A program made the translations under genes and the position numbers. This document shows, piece after piece, positions 7,465 through 14,332 of a stretch of 20,018 nt of DNA. The notes below the pieces were generated by a model. The model saw only the letters and a program-made list of their open reading frames with translations. It was not told the DNA's origin and searched no databases. The stretch spans positions 1 to 20,018 of the IMG/VR virus record IMGVR_UViG_3300033998_000291; one strand, written 5' to 3'. Source of the DNA: a virus. How positions within the stretch are numbered: the first letter of the stretch is position 1; every line of letters starts with the position of its first letter.

Positions 7465-8040
7465 TTATTTTATATTAAAATATTTTGAAATTTCTGCTTT
7501 AATTTTTTCTTCCTGTGATAATTGTTTGTCAGTTTTTACTGGCTGATAACCACCTTTAAGCCTCTGCTGAACCAAATTATTAATACTATCATTAAGAATT
7601 CTCTCAAGTTTCATCAAATTTTCTTCGGTTTCTTTTTCGTCATTTCCAACAAAATAATCAATGATTTCTACTGGTAAATTTTTCTCTGTTGCTATTTTTA
7701 TAGCCCTATTAGTAAGGTCTTTTCTTTTTGCTTCTTCTTCCATTTTCTTGAATTTTGCTTCCAATTCTGCGATTCTTAAGTCTTTTTCATCTTTTTCTGG
7801 GAAACGTCTTTTAATTTCTTCATCGATTAGTTTTGATAAATTATTGCTTTTCCAAGTTTCAAGCCCTTTAGAAAAATGTCTGTCTTTTTCAGAATCAAAC
7901 CACTTTTTGGCATCAGGATTTTCATTTAAAAATTTCTGCACCCCTTCAATGGTTAATTGGTTAAACCCCTGAAGGTATGCTTTTACCTCCTGATTATCCT
8001 TGTTTTGTTCTAAAAATGCTTTTACTTCATCAAAATTCAT
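7465..8040 (-). CDS. Capsid scaffolding protein (DUF4355-like)
   Basis: A 191-residue, highly charged, mostly helical protein. It has an N-terminal helical part (MNFDEVKAFLEQNKDNQEV), KWFDSEKDRHFSKGLETWK, a predicted coiled coil around 80-115 (ELEAKFKKMEEEAKRKDLTN) and a C-terminal LVQQRLKGGYQP. The order 'D.....K.LETWK..N...L' followed by a coiled coil is characteristic of DUF4355 scaffolds, which sit immediately upstream of the capsid gene and guide shell assembly. The start is ATG behind GGAGAGG. Confidence 0.88.
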   Translation of the reverse strand: MNFDEVKAFLEQNKDNQEVKAYLQGFNQLTIEGVQKFLNENPDAKKWFDSEKDRHFSKGLETWKSNNLSKLIDEEIKRRFPEKDEKDLRIAELEAKFKKMEEEAKRKDLTNRAIKIATEKNLPVEIIDYFVGNDEKETEENLMKLERILNDSINNLVQQRLKGGYQPVKTDKQLSQEEKIKAEISKYFNIK

Positions 8041-8111
8041 ATTTACCTCTCCTTCTGCCCTTTTAGTTCTTTTTTTTAAGCCCTAAAAGTGCATTATTTT
8101 ATATTTATATA

Positions 8112-8153
8112 TTAAAAAACGCCTCCATATTTCGTTTTAGAGACGTTTTTTTG
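8112..8153. terminator. Hairpin terminator between head morphogenesis and scaffold genes
   Basis: AACGCCTC (8118-8125) pairs with GAGACGTT (8140-8147), an 8-bp stem with one wobble pair and a 14-base loop. T runs flank both sides, so it can work in both directions. A second weaker hairpin (GGC...GCC followed by T7) lies near 8200-8220. The 184-bp gap contains no gene. Partial termination here would separate portal/packaging from scaffold/capsid expression, but no good promoter was seen after it. Confidence 0.6.
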
Positions 8154-8224
8154 CAGTTTAGGTATAAAACTATTACCACCCAAATTTTGACTAAAAAAAC
8201 GGCTAAAAATGCCTTTTTTATGCG

Positions 8225-9100
8225 TTATAGCTTATTTTTCGCCCATTCTTCATACGATTGATACTCTATTACCTCCCCTGTTTCCTGATCTCTTCTTTGT
8301 TCAGGATTCCAGCCATCCACCACAGGAATAAGACAACATCTACAGTTCGGATGTGCTGGCAGGTCTGGCGCATTATCCAAATCAAACTTTTGCCCATCCA
8401 AATTTTGACATTCTTCGCATGTGTTATCCTCCAATGTTGCACTCCACATTACTTGCTGAACTAATCCAGAATTTTCATAAATTTCCTTCTGTGCAGCAGT
8501 AACACATCTTGCCATCTCTGTGTTGATGATACGTTGGCTTTCATAAGCTCCTGAACCCATTGTTTGGCTTATATCTTTTGCCAATTTATCAATACTTTTT
8601 CCTTGAATCATGCCATCTTCCAGATTTTTGCGAAGTGTATTAACTAATTTTGATTTATTATCCCAAATGCGATCACTAAAGGTTTTTCCTTCAATCGGCA
8701 TTTTGACGGCTTTTTCAACAAATTCTGGTCTAACGATTGAATAATCAATATTGACATCTATACCTTTTTCGATTGTATATCCTGTGCGGTAAAAACTTTC
8801 CTTATAAATGTCTTGTAATATATTTGTGGTTTTTTCATCTTCAAAATTTCCCAATTCCTTAGCCATAAAAGTTAATTTTTTTTGCATATTAGCCAAAACT
8901 GCATATCTTTGCTGGTCTGAAATACTTAATTTTCCATCTTGTGAATATTTTGAATATATCTTTCCTAATTCGCCTCTAATATCATTCAAAGCTCTTTTGT
9001 ATGCTTGCAAAATGGGTAAACTGTCTTTATTAGCCTTTTTTGCCATCTCTTCATGTATATTTTCAATTTCTTTTTGTAACTGCTTTTGGTTTTTATCCAT
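8225..9100 (-). CDS. Minor head protein, SPP1 gp7 / Mu gpF-like
   Basis: A 291-residue protein. The N-terminal half is helical, with a long charged coil. The C-terminal domain from about 185 carries the Mu F signature: RIINTEMARCVTAAQKE, VMWSATLEDNTCEECQNLDG and LPAHPNCRCCLIPV, with paired cysteines and a histidine that resemble a metal-binding site. In SPP1 the homologue gp7 binds the portal and is packaged in small amounts, taking part in DNA ejection. The gene overlaps the portal stop codon by 8 bp, supporting a functional pairing with the portal. Confidence 0.93.
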   Translation of the reverse strand: MDKNQKQLQKEIENIHEEMAKKANKDSLPILQAYKRALNDIRGELGKIYSKYSQDGKLSISDQQRYAVLANMQKKLTFMAKELGNFEDEKTTNILQDIYKESFYRTGYTIEKGIDVNIDYSIVRPEFVEKAVKMPIEGKTFSDRIWDNKSKLVNTLRKNLEDGMIQGKSIDKLAKDISQTMGSGAYESQRIINTEMARCVTAAQKEIYENSGLVQQVMWSATLEDNTCEECQNLDGQKFDLDNAPDLPAHPNCRCCLIPVVDGWNPEQRRDQETGEVIEYQSYEEWAKNKL

Positions 9101-10355
9101 TATTTACCACATCCGGCACGACATCAAGGTTAATTGTCATCGCTTCTTCCTGCTCTTTTTTGAGTTTCGCCATTTCTTCTTTAGGATTGTCAATGAAACT
9201 CAATTGAGCAATAGCAGTTTCAGTTGAAAGTTTACCATTAAGTTGGCTAATAATTTGAGCAGTTACCATGTCATCGGCTGGCACATTAAAAGTAAATTTA
9301 ACATGAATATCTCTATAATCGTATTCCTGGCCTGTCTTAATTTTTAGGTATTTAAAAAGGAATTTTAACCTATTTTTTAAAGCATCGGCTATTGCATCTG
9401 CATTAAGTTTGCACTTATTTTCAAGGCTTATTAGCCTAGTCCGCAAAGCTAATGAACTTGTATTGCTTGAAAGTTTCTCATTTGCATTGATATGATTACT
9501 AATTTGATACATCTTATCTTCTAAAGTTTTCAAAGTATTCTGTATAAAACTATCATTAACATTTTTTACCAACCATGCTACGTCCCCACCAACAGGAACC
9601 TTCATTGCGCCAAGTTTTTTCATGTTGGCTAAATCTTCTGCTTGTATGTCTGCACCTTTCAACATCAAATATGCATTGCGAAAATCACTTATTTCATTGG
9701 AAATATCGCTTAAATTTGTTTCGTAAGCATCCTGCAAACCCTTCAGGTCATTGAAAAGTGTATCGAATTCCTTCTCTTCGGCTATGCTACAAACAGAAAC
9801 TGGCACTTCATTAAATATATGAGTATCTTCACCAATTAAATTCTGATCGACATAGTGTTCAATTCTACCTGGATAGTAGACATCCATGTATTGTTTATCA
9901 TCAAATTTTCGTTTAAACAATACTAAAAAAACCTGCACATTACCAAAATCATCCGTCAAAATATAAGAATTTAATGGGCTATAAATTTGGCTTGAAAACA
10001 AGCCATCTTTATCAATGTAATAAAGCTCATATGCTTCCCCGAAAGTAAGCATGTTTTTACATAAATTTTGGTCATGTTTTTCGCTCCAATGAGCCAAATT
10101 TTGTATTATGGCATTTATTATATTTTCGTCACCGGATTTGCTAATATAAGTGACATTGTTACCGACAATGTATGAAACTTCTTCCTTAATAAAGGTTTTA
10201 ATGAAATTGCAATTAACTTTATTATTAGTACGGTTAGTAATCATTTGATAATTTAACATCGCATCTGTTTGACCTAGATAATAATTATACATTTTTTGGT
10301 ATTTATATAAATTTGCATAATAATCATCAAGACAATTCTGAATTAACGTATTCAA
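9093..10355 (-). CDS. Portal protein (SPP1 gp6-like)
   Basis: A 420-residue protein that forms the dodecameric DNA gate at one head vertex. It starts MNTLIQNCLDDYYANLYKYQ and contains YNYYLGQTDAML, NKVNCNFIKTFIKEEVSYIVG and, later, DLKGLQDAYETNLSDISNEI plus LALRTRLISLENKC, all typical of SPP1-type portals. The start is TTG five bases after GGTGAAACA-like ribosome binding sequence, 16 bp after the terminase stop codon. Length is close to the usual 440-500 residues, slightly short. It is coupled to the Mu F-like gene downstream. Confidence 0.94.
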   Translation of the reverse strand: MNTLIQNCLDDYYANLYKYQKMYNYYLGQTDAMLNYQMITNRTNNKVNCNFIKTFIKEEVSYIVGNNVTYISKSGDENIINAIIQNLAHWSEKHDQNLCKNMLTFGEAYELYYIDKDGLFSSQIYSPLNSYILTDDFGNVQVFLVLFKRKFDDKQYMDVYYPGRIEHYVDQNLIGEDTHIFNEVPVSVCSIAEEKEFDTLFNDLKGLQDAYETNLSDISNEISDFRNAYLMLKGADIQAEDLANMKKLGAMKVPVGGDVAWLVKNVNDSFIQNTLKTLEDKMYQISNHINANEKLSSNTSSLALRTRLISLENKCKLNADAIADALKNRLKFLFKYLKIKTGQEYDYRDIHVKFTFNVPADDMVTAQIISQLNGKLSTETAIAQLSFIDNPKEEMAKLKKEQEEAMTINLDVVPDVVNNG

Positions 10356-10371
10356 TGTTTCACCGCCTTTT

Positions 10372-12096
10372 TTATAAACCTAATAATTTTCTATCGAAAA
10401 CTTCTATTTTTCTATTAACTTCAATTTCATCCAACAACCTATCACATTCGGCTAATATGTCAGGAGCATCATCATGCAAGGTATACCCTTCCCCTTCATA
10501 AGCCAAAACCTGATTATAAAATTCCGTATCTTCTTCATTAAAAATTATAAAGCCACTATCCACTTTACCAGATATGGCTCTTATTTTGGCTTCTTTATTC
10601 TTAAATTGACGCTCATTAATTATTTCTATATTCCTATGTTTTAAAGTATCATCTTTTTCTATCCTCTGTCGTATTTCTCTTGCATCAGTGCCATTATAGG
10701 TATTTTTTTCAATCCAAATATGAGTAATGTCAGGATATTCCTTTAACAATTCAATAACTTTATTTACGTATTCATCAAAGGTATATTTTGCAATAATACC
10801 TTTACGAATCCATCGGAAATTATTGCTTGTTAGACTTCCTACACATAAGGCAGTATAGTCATTGCTAGCATTAGTTTCTACTGCTGGATCGCAACAAAGT
10901 ATAGTTTTAACAAAGGTATTATTTTCAACAAAATCCTTCGGTTTAACTGTAACCTGATGAAATGCTTTTTCACCGATTTTGCTGGCATCGTTCTGCATTT
11001 CCTGTTTAAAAGCAGAAGGATTTGAGTAATAATCAATTGCCAAATCCAAACAATTCCATTTGTCGGGCCACAAAACAGGAAATTTCATTTCATTTTCATG
11101 TTGATAATAAAATTCTTTTGCATTATCCTGTGCAAATGGGTCTTTGGGATTGAAATATATTTCTTTAAACTGCTTCCAAAGCCCCTCATTAAAAAGTTTG
11201 TCTACATCATCCACTAAAACTGCTTTTTTAACTATATGCTTATATGAATTATCTTTCAATAGACGGCTCATAAAACAATCTCTGTGCAAAATAGTTCCCA
11301 AAACTATAAATTTTGTTGCCATCTTAACCTTTTTGCCATTTCTGTATACTGCTTTATCGCCTGCGTATTGGCTGTCTTCCATCCATATTTGAAATTTTTT
11401 GTCTCTTGCCTCTTGAGTAATGACGTCATTTTTGCCCTGATAATCGTCGGCTATAATTAGAGACGGTCTATGATTCATGAATTTTTTACCACGCATTGAA
11501 CTTGCGGAAGAAATGGCTTGAACTTTTGTGCCATTTGCTAATTCTAACTCTAAACTATTGGTGGTAAATCTTTTTGTATCAATCAATTTACCAAAAGCAT
11601 TTATAATATATTCATTTTCTTCTAATGCTCTACGAACTTCCCTTATGAATTCTATTGCATCCTGTTCAGTTTTTCCACATATAAGGGAATATATTGATTT
11701 TTTATAGCAATGTGCCCAAACAGTTAAAGCAAAATCGCATGTAGTTGTTTTACTTGAACCCCTGGGCATCACTAATTCTAATTTGTCAAATTCATCCTTT
11801 AGCCACATTCTTTCCAAATTATCCCATATTTCAAAATGAAAATCGGCTAAAGGTCTTACCGCATTATCAGGTTTTACTCTAAAAGTGTCTTGAAGAAAAA
11901 ACAAACAAAAAAATTCAATGCTGCGTTTACCTACAGCATAAGCCAATCCATGATAACCGAAAAGATTGTCTTTGTGTTTTTTAATTATGGCTATGGCTAT
12001 TTTTTTTGCTTCTTGTTCATTTACATTTTTTTCCTGCACTATTATTTTAGTTAGGTATTTTTTTAATAACTCTAAATCTTCTTTTGTATTCTGCAT
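10372..12096 (-). CDS. terL: Terminase large subunit (packaging ATPase/nuclease)
   Basis: Pumps DNA into the prohead and cuts concatemers. From the ATG at 12096 (behind GGTGAAAAAA) it has 574 residues; the frame is open a further 21 codons upstream, but without a better start. The ATPase domain shows Walker A MPRGSSKTTT (about 110-119) and Walker B SLIIADD (about 212-218). The RNase H-like nuclease domain shows CCDPAVE with Asp about 403, IEKN in the middle, and HDDAPDILAE near the end, giving the usual acidic triad. All key residues are present, so the protein looks functional. It follows the small terminase at an unusually long distance of about 600 bp. Confidence 0.96.
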   Translation of the reverse strand: MQNTKEDLELLKKYLTKIIVQEKNVNEQEAKKIAIAIIKKHKDNLFGYHGLAYAVGKRSIEFFCLFFLQDTFRVKPDNAVRPLADFHFEIWDNLERMWLKDEFDKLELVMPRGSSKTTTCDFALTVWAHCYKKSIYSLICGKTEQDAIEFIREVRRALEENEYIINAFGKLIDTKRFTTNSLELELANGTKVQAISSASSMRGKKFMNHRPSLIIADDYQGKNDVITQEARDKKFQIWMEDSQYAGDKAVYRNGKKVKMATKFIVLGTILHRDCFMSRLLKDNSYKHIVKKAVLVDDVDKLFNEGLWKQFKEIYFNPKDPFAQDNAKEFYYQHENEMKFPVLWPDKWNCLDLAIDYYSNPSAFKQEMQNDASKIGEKAFHQVTVKPKDFVENNTFVKTILCCDPAVETNASNDYTALCVGSLTSNNFRWIRKGIIAKYTFDEYVNKVIELLKEYPDITHIWIEKNTYNGTDAREIRQRIEKDDTLKHRNIEIINERQFKNKEAKIRAISGKVDSGFIIFNEEDTEFYNQVLAYEGEGYTLHDDAPDILAECDRLLDEIEVNRKIEVFDRKLLGL

Positions 12097-12193
12097 TTTT
12101 TTCACCAACTTTAAAAAAGACTTCAGGGAAGGAAAATTAGATCCCTCCCCTACAGCCACATTCTCATGGCATAGGCAGTTTTACTTTGTTTGC

Positions 12194-12255
12194 TAGGAGG
12201 AGGCAGGACTTGAACCTGCTATAAACTGCCAAACTTACCGATATGCCAATGGCTG
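12194..12255 (-). pseudogene. tRNA-like remnant in the terS-terL gap
   Basis: The minus strand carries a perfect T-arm, GCAGG-TTCAAGT-CCTGC (12219-12203), followed by CTCCTCCT like a tRNA acceptor 3' strand. Upstream, GCC-ATTGGCATATC-GGT resembles a D-arm with the usual GG in the loop. Only 17 bases lie between the D-like arm and the T-arm where about 22 are needed, so the anticodon arm is incomplete, and the 5' strand has no GGAGGAG to pair with the acceptor. It is therefore not a functional tRNA. It could be a decayed phage tRNA, or a tRNA-mimic structure in the terS-terL RNA. Confidence 0.4.
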
Positions 12256-12257
12256 AT

Positions 12258-12283
12258 GTATAGAAAAAGGGCATAAAGCCCTT
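12258..12283 (-). terminator. Terminator after the small terminase transcript
   Basis: AAGGGC-TTTAT-GCCCTT on the minus strand (12283-12267) is a perfect 6-bp stem followed by TTTCTAT. It lies upstream of the tRNA-like sequence. Confidence 0.6.
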
Positions 12284-12701
12284 GTTCTACCTCGAAAGTA
12301 TAAAAATATGAAAAAAATTTGTAGAGGTTATCCTGGCTCATTTTCTGAAAATTAAAAAAGAAGGCTACCGGCTATTTTATTTTGAAAATTTTGATAATGA
12401 ATAAAATGCAATTTTTATTTTCCATATTTTGTATTTCAATCTATTATAATATTAATTATATAAGATTCAACGTCCGATAATGTAGATTAAGTAAACTAAA
12501 AACAATCCTTCAAAGCCTTGATATTATCGCATTTGTTATTTATTTCCATTTTATTAGTTTACGTTTTATTATTTTATTTCCATTTACTTCCATAATTGTC
12601 CATATACCAAAAACATCTTACCTAATTTCTGGAAATATAAATCAATAAAACGAAACTTTTATTCAATTCTGTAATTTATATTAATACAAGTTTATGCTTA
12701 A
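12284..12701. other. AT-rich non-coding gap between terminase genes
   Basis: About 420 bp with no convincing gene on either strand. It is strongly AT-rich, with GGCTACCGGCTA near 12363 and a T-run that may be a second terminator. Small and large terminase genes usually adjoin, so a gap is unusual. It may contain a packaging (pac) site or a structured RNA, but no recognised motif supports either. Confidence 0.4.
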
Positions 12702-13094
12702 TTATTCATTATCTAATTCTTCTAATTCTTCAAGTATGTCAACATCTTCTTTATCTTCTGTATCTTCTGAATCTAATGTAACTTTTGAGGTCGGTTTGCC
12801 CAATTGCCTATCAACCCAATATTTGAGCAAATCTGCTTTTACTTTATCGCTCTGACTTTTTTCAATTAGATTCCACATTTTATACAATGCTTCAGGCAAT
12901 TTTGAATTTACAATCTTTTCTGCCTGAGCTTTATTTTCCTGTAGTCTTTCGTCAAGGGCTGCCTTAAATTCTGGATTTTTGAGCCAATCATATATTGCTT
13001 GTCTGCTTCTACCTATTTTCTGTGATATTTCAGTAATTCCCATACCTGCAACCAAATATTCAATACATAGTCTTTTTTGTTCATCAATTATCAT
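12702..13094 (-). CDS. terS: Putative terminase small subunit (phBC6A51-type HTH)
   Basis: A 130-residue protein from ATG at 13094, six bases after GAAGG; a TTG two codons upstream is possible. The N-terminal helix-turn-helix reads KRLCIEYLVAGMGITEISQK and IGRSRQAIYDWLKNPEFKAA, the layout of phBC6A51-family proteins. A helical oligomerisation region (about 50-105) follows, then an acidic tail (SEDTEDKEDVDILEELEELD). Small terminases recognise packaging-initiation DNA and hand it to the large subunit. The position upstream of terL and the HTH plus acidic tail fit. It could alternatively be a related HTH regulator. Confidence 0.8.
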   Translation of the reverse strand: MIIDEQKRLCIEYLVAGMGITEISQKIGRSRQAIYDWLKNPEFKAALDERLQENKAQAEKIVNSKLPEALYKMWNLIEKSQSDKVKADLLKYWVDRQLGKPTSKVTLDSEDTEDKEDVDILEELEELDNE

Positions 13095-13124
13095 TGTCAA
13101 CCTTCACCACCTTTACAGTTAACA

Positions 13125-13144
13125 ATTATACCCCCTATGGGTAT
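13125..13144 (-). promoter_or_regulatory. Inverted repeat over a -10 element upstream of terS (CsoR-like)
   Basis: On the minus strand ATACCC-ATAGG-GGGTAT forms a perfect 6-5-6 inverted repeat (13144-13128), and its right arm runs into TATAAT (13130-13125). There is no good -35 at 17 bp, as in activator- or repressor-dependent promoters. The shape closely resembles operators of the CsoR/CstR family (copper or persulfide sensors), known from genes such as copZA. Here it would control the late (packaging) operon. Whether a host CsoR-type protein or a phage protein binds is unknown. Confidence 0.45.
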
Positions 13145-13149
13145 ATAAT

Positions 13150-13248
13150 TTATTTCTTTTTCCTTCTTCTTTTTTCTAATTGTTGTAAATTTTCCTCTGA
13201 CTGCTTTTTCCATTGCTTTAGTAGTTTACTAAAATTATCTTTCTTAAT
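13150..13248 (-). CDS. Possible 32-aa basic helical peptide with non-AUG start
   Basis: After TAGGAGAGG the minus strand reads from an ATT codon: IKKDNFSKLLKQWKKQSEEN, then a leucine/glutamine helix, ending with RRRKKK. The composition (amphipathic helix with basic tail) looks protein-like and the ribosome binding site is good, but there is no ATG, GTG or TTG in frame. ATT starts are known but rare (infC). It may be a real small gene or a decayed one. Confidence 0.3.
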   Translation of the reverse strand: MKKDNFSKLLKQWKKQSEENLQQLEKRRRKKK

Positions 13249-13282
13249 TGTTAACCTCTCCTATTATTTAAGTTTACAATAA

Positions 13283-13492
13283 TTAAAATACTTCTTCATC
13301 CATTAATTCAATGAAAATCTTAAAGTTATTATTATAACAATAATCCTTAAACAAATCTAATATTGTTTGATTTATTTCTTGTTTTTTTTCATTCTCTGCT
13401 GATTTGTATGCCTCTTTTAAATTTTTCAACAACTGAAGAATTATCTTCCCCTTTACTTCATCATTAATATTATCAACTTGAATTGCTCTCAT
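13283..13492 (-). CDS. Hypothetical small acidic helical protein (69 aa)
   Basis: The start ATG at 13492 follows TAAGGAGG at good distance, ruling out the upstream in-frame TTG at 13537, which lies inside the terminator stem. The product MRAIQVDNINDEVKGKIILQ continues as helices (LLKNLKEAYKSAENEKKQEI) and ends IELMDEEVF. No family was recognised. It lies in the cluster of small genes between the putative origin and terS, where phages often keep replication or regulatory accessory factors. Confidence 0.65.
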   Translation of the reverse strand: MRAIQVDNINDEVKGKIILQLLKNLKEAYKSAENEKKQEINQTILDLFKDYCYNNNFKIFIELMDEEVF

Positions 13493-13527
13493 ATTATAAA
13501 TTTCCTCCTTAATTATTATAAAGATAT

Positions 13528-13552
13528 AAAAAAACAAGGGCTAACCCCTTGC
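13528..13552 (-). terminator. Terminator after the 24-aa reading frame
   Basis: AAGGG-GTTAG-CCCTT followed by GTTTTTTTAT on the minus strand (13550-13529) is a 5-bp stem with an excellent T tract. It overlaps the stop of the 24-codon frame and the next gene has its own ribosome binding site downstream. Confidence 0.7.
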
Positions 13553-13615
13553 GACAAAACAATTCACGAAATTCGTCGAATGATTAATTTTTCTCAACAT
13601 GCCTTTCCACGTCAT
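13541..13615 (-). CDS. Possible 24-aa peptide
   Basis: ATG at 13615 is preceded by AAAGGTGAT at a normal distance. The peptide begins MTWKGMLRKINHSTNFV and ends CFVARG, with its stop codon inside a terminator stem. The strong ribosome binding site and a terminator immediately after suggest a genuine mini-gene, but at this length coding statistics are not informative. Confidence 0.35.
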   Translation of the reverse strand: MTWKGMLRKINHSTNFVNCFVARG

Positions 13616-13676
13616 GAATATCACCTTTGTTTTATTTCTACAAAAAGAGGGAATTTCCTGCAAATATCGAAAAATT

Positions 13677-13883
13677 TTAGCTCTTACTTAAAAACCAACT
13701 GCAAAATTTTTCCAAACTAATATTTTTAAACATTTTATTTTCCAGCATTTCTTTTGTTTTTTTAAGTTGATATAAGCTATAATCCATAAATTTTCCTACA
13801 ATGTCTCCAATTTCCTCCGGCCAATTGAATTCATTTTTGAAATATTTTGCATAGTTAATATATTGATCCATTTTTATTATCAT
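13677..13883 (-). CDS. Hypothetical small protein (68 aa)
   Basis: ATG at 13883 is nine bases after AAAGGAG; an in-frame TTG two codons upstream sits too close. The product begins MIIKMDQYINYAKYFKNEFN and continues with WPEEIGDIVGKF, a lysine-rich helix and the end LEKFCSWFLSKS. It is the first gene after the palindrome cluster. No family was recognised. The aromatic and lysine content would fit a small helical DNA- or protein-binding factor, but that is only a guess. Confidence 0.6.
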   Translation of the reverse strand: MIIKMDQYINYAKYFKNEFNWPEEIGDIVGKFMDYSLYQLKKTKEMLENKMFKNISLEKFCSWFLSKS

Positions 13884-13930
13884 ATTCAATCTCTCCTTTT
13901 ATCTTATATAATTTTTTTTTAAAAGACTTT

Positions 13931-14330
13931 TTACGTAACTTTTTACGTAGTTTTTACGGTCTGGAAACCCGCATCAGACGGCTTTTTAAGTTTAATACGT
14001 TTAATACGTTAGGTATAAAAATAAAAAACCTACAAAGAGAAAAAATTATATATTGAGAATAATTCTCATTAGGGATGTACTACTCTATAGCCTACAAAGG
14101 AAAGAATATATCCATTTTGAGAATGATTATCATTATTGATATTTTATATATTATATATCCCTAATAGTAATAATTATTATTAGCATATATACATTTTTTC
14201 TTTTGTAGGAAATTAAAATAGGCCGGTTTTTTGTTCCGGCCTTTTTTTATATTTATATCCTACGTAAAAAACGTATTTAACGTAAAAAGCTTTATATCAA
14301 GGCTTTCGGCTACGTAAAAACTACGTATTA
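13931..14330. repeat. Inverted ACGT-rich arms with three palindrome modules (putative origin/operator cluster)
   Basis: This gene-free region has two imperfect inverted arms of about 80 bp: 13945-14029 on the plus strand and 14240-14324 on the minus strand. Both read ACGTAGTTTTTACG, later GCTTTTTA, then AATACGTTT, then ACGT-AGG and a run of A and T. Nine or ten ACGT cores are clustered here. Between the arms are three modules of CCTACAAA plus A-rich spacer plus palindrome plus TA(G/T)(G/T)GAT. The palindromes are TGAGAATAATTCTCA (14054-14068), TGAGAATGATTATCA (14118-14132) and, in opposite orientation, the 23-bp CTAATA...TATTAG (14161-14183). Location directly after the primase and helicase genes suggests an origin, with operator function as the alternative. 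Confidence 0.6.
14216..14250. terminator. Bidirectional terminator after the helicase gene
   Basis: AGGCCGG (14220-14226) pairs with CCGGCCT (14236-14242), followed by TTTTTTTAT on the plus strand and by ATTTTAATTT on the minus strand. It can end the replication-gene transcript about 90 bp after the stop codon. Confidence 0.7.
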
Positions 14331-14332
14331 AG

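Noticed and set aside
12194-12255. Functional tRNA gene
   Set aside because: The T-arm is perfect, but the anticodon arm is about five bases short and no 5' acceptor strand can pair with CTCCTCC.
12214-12340. 40-codon minus-strand frame MSQDNLYKFF... in the terS-terL gap
   Set aside because: No ribosome binding site, and it reads through a terminator stem and the tRNA-like sequence, so it is probably chance.
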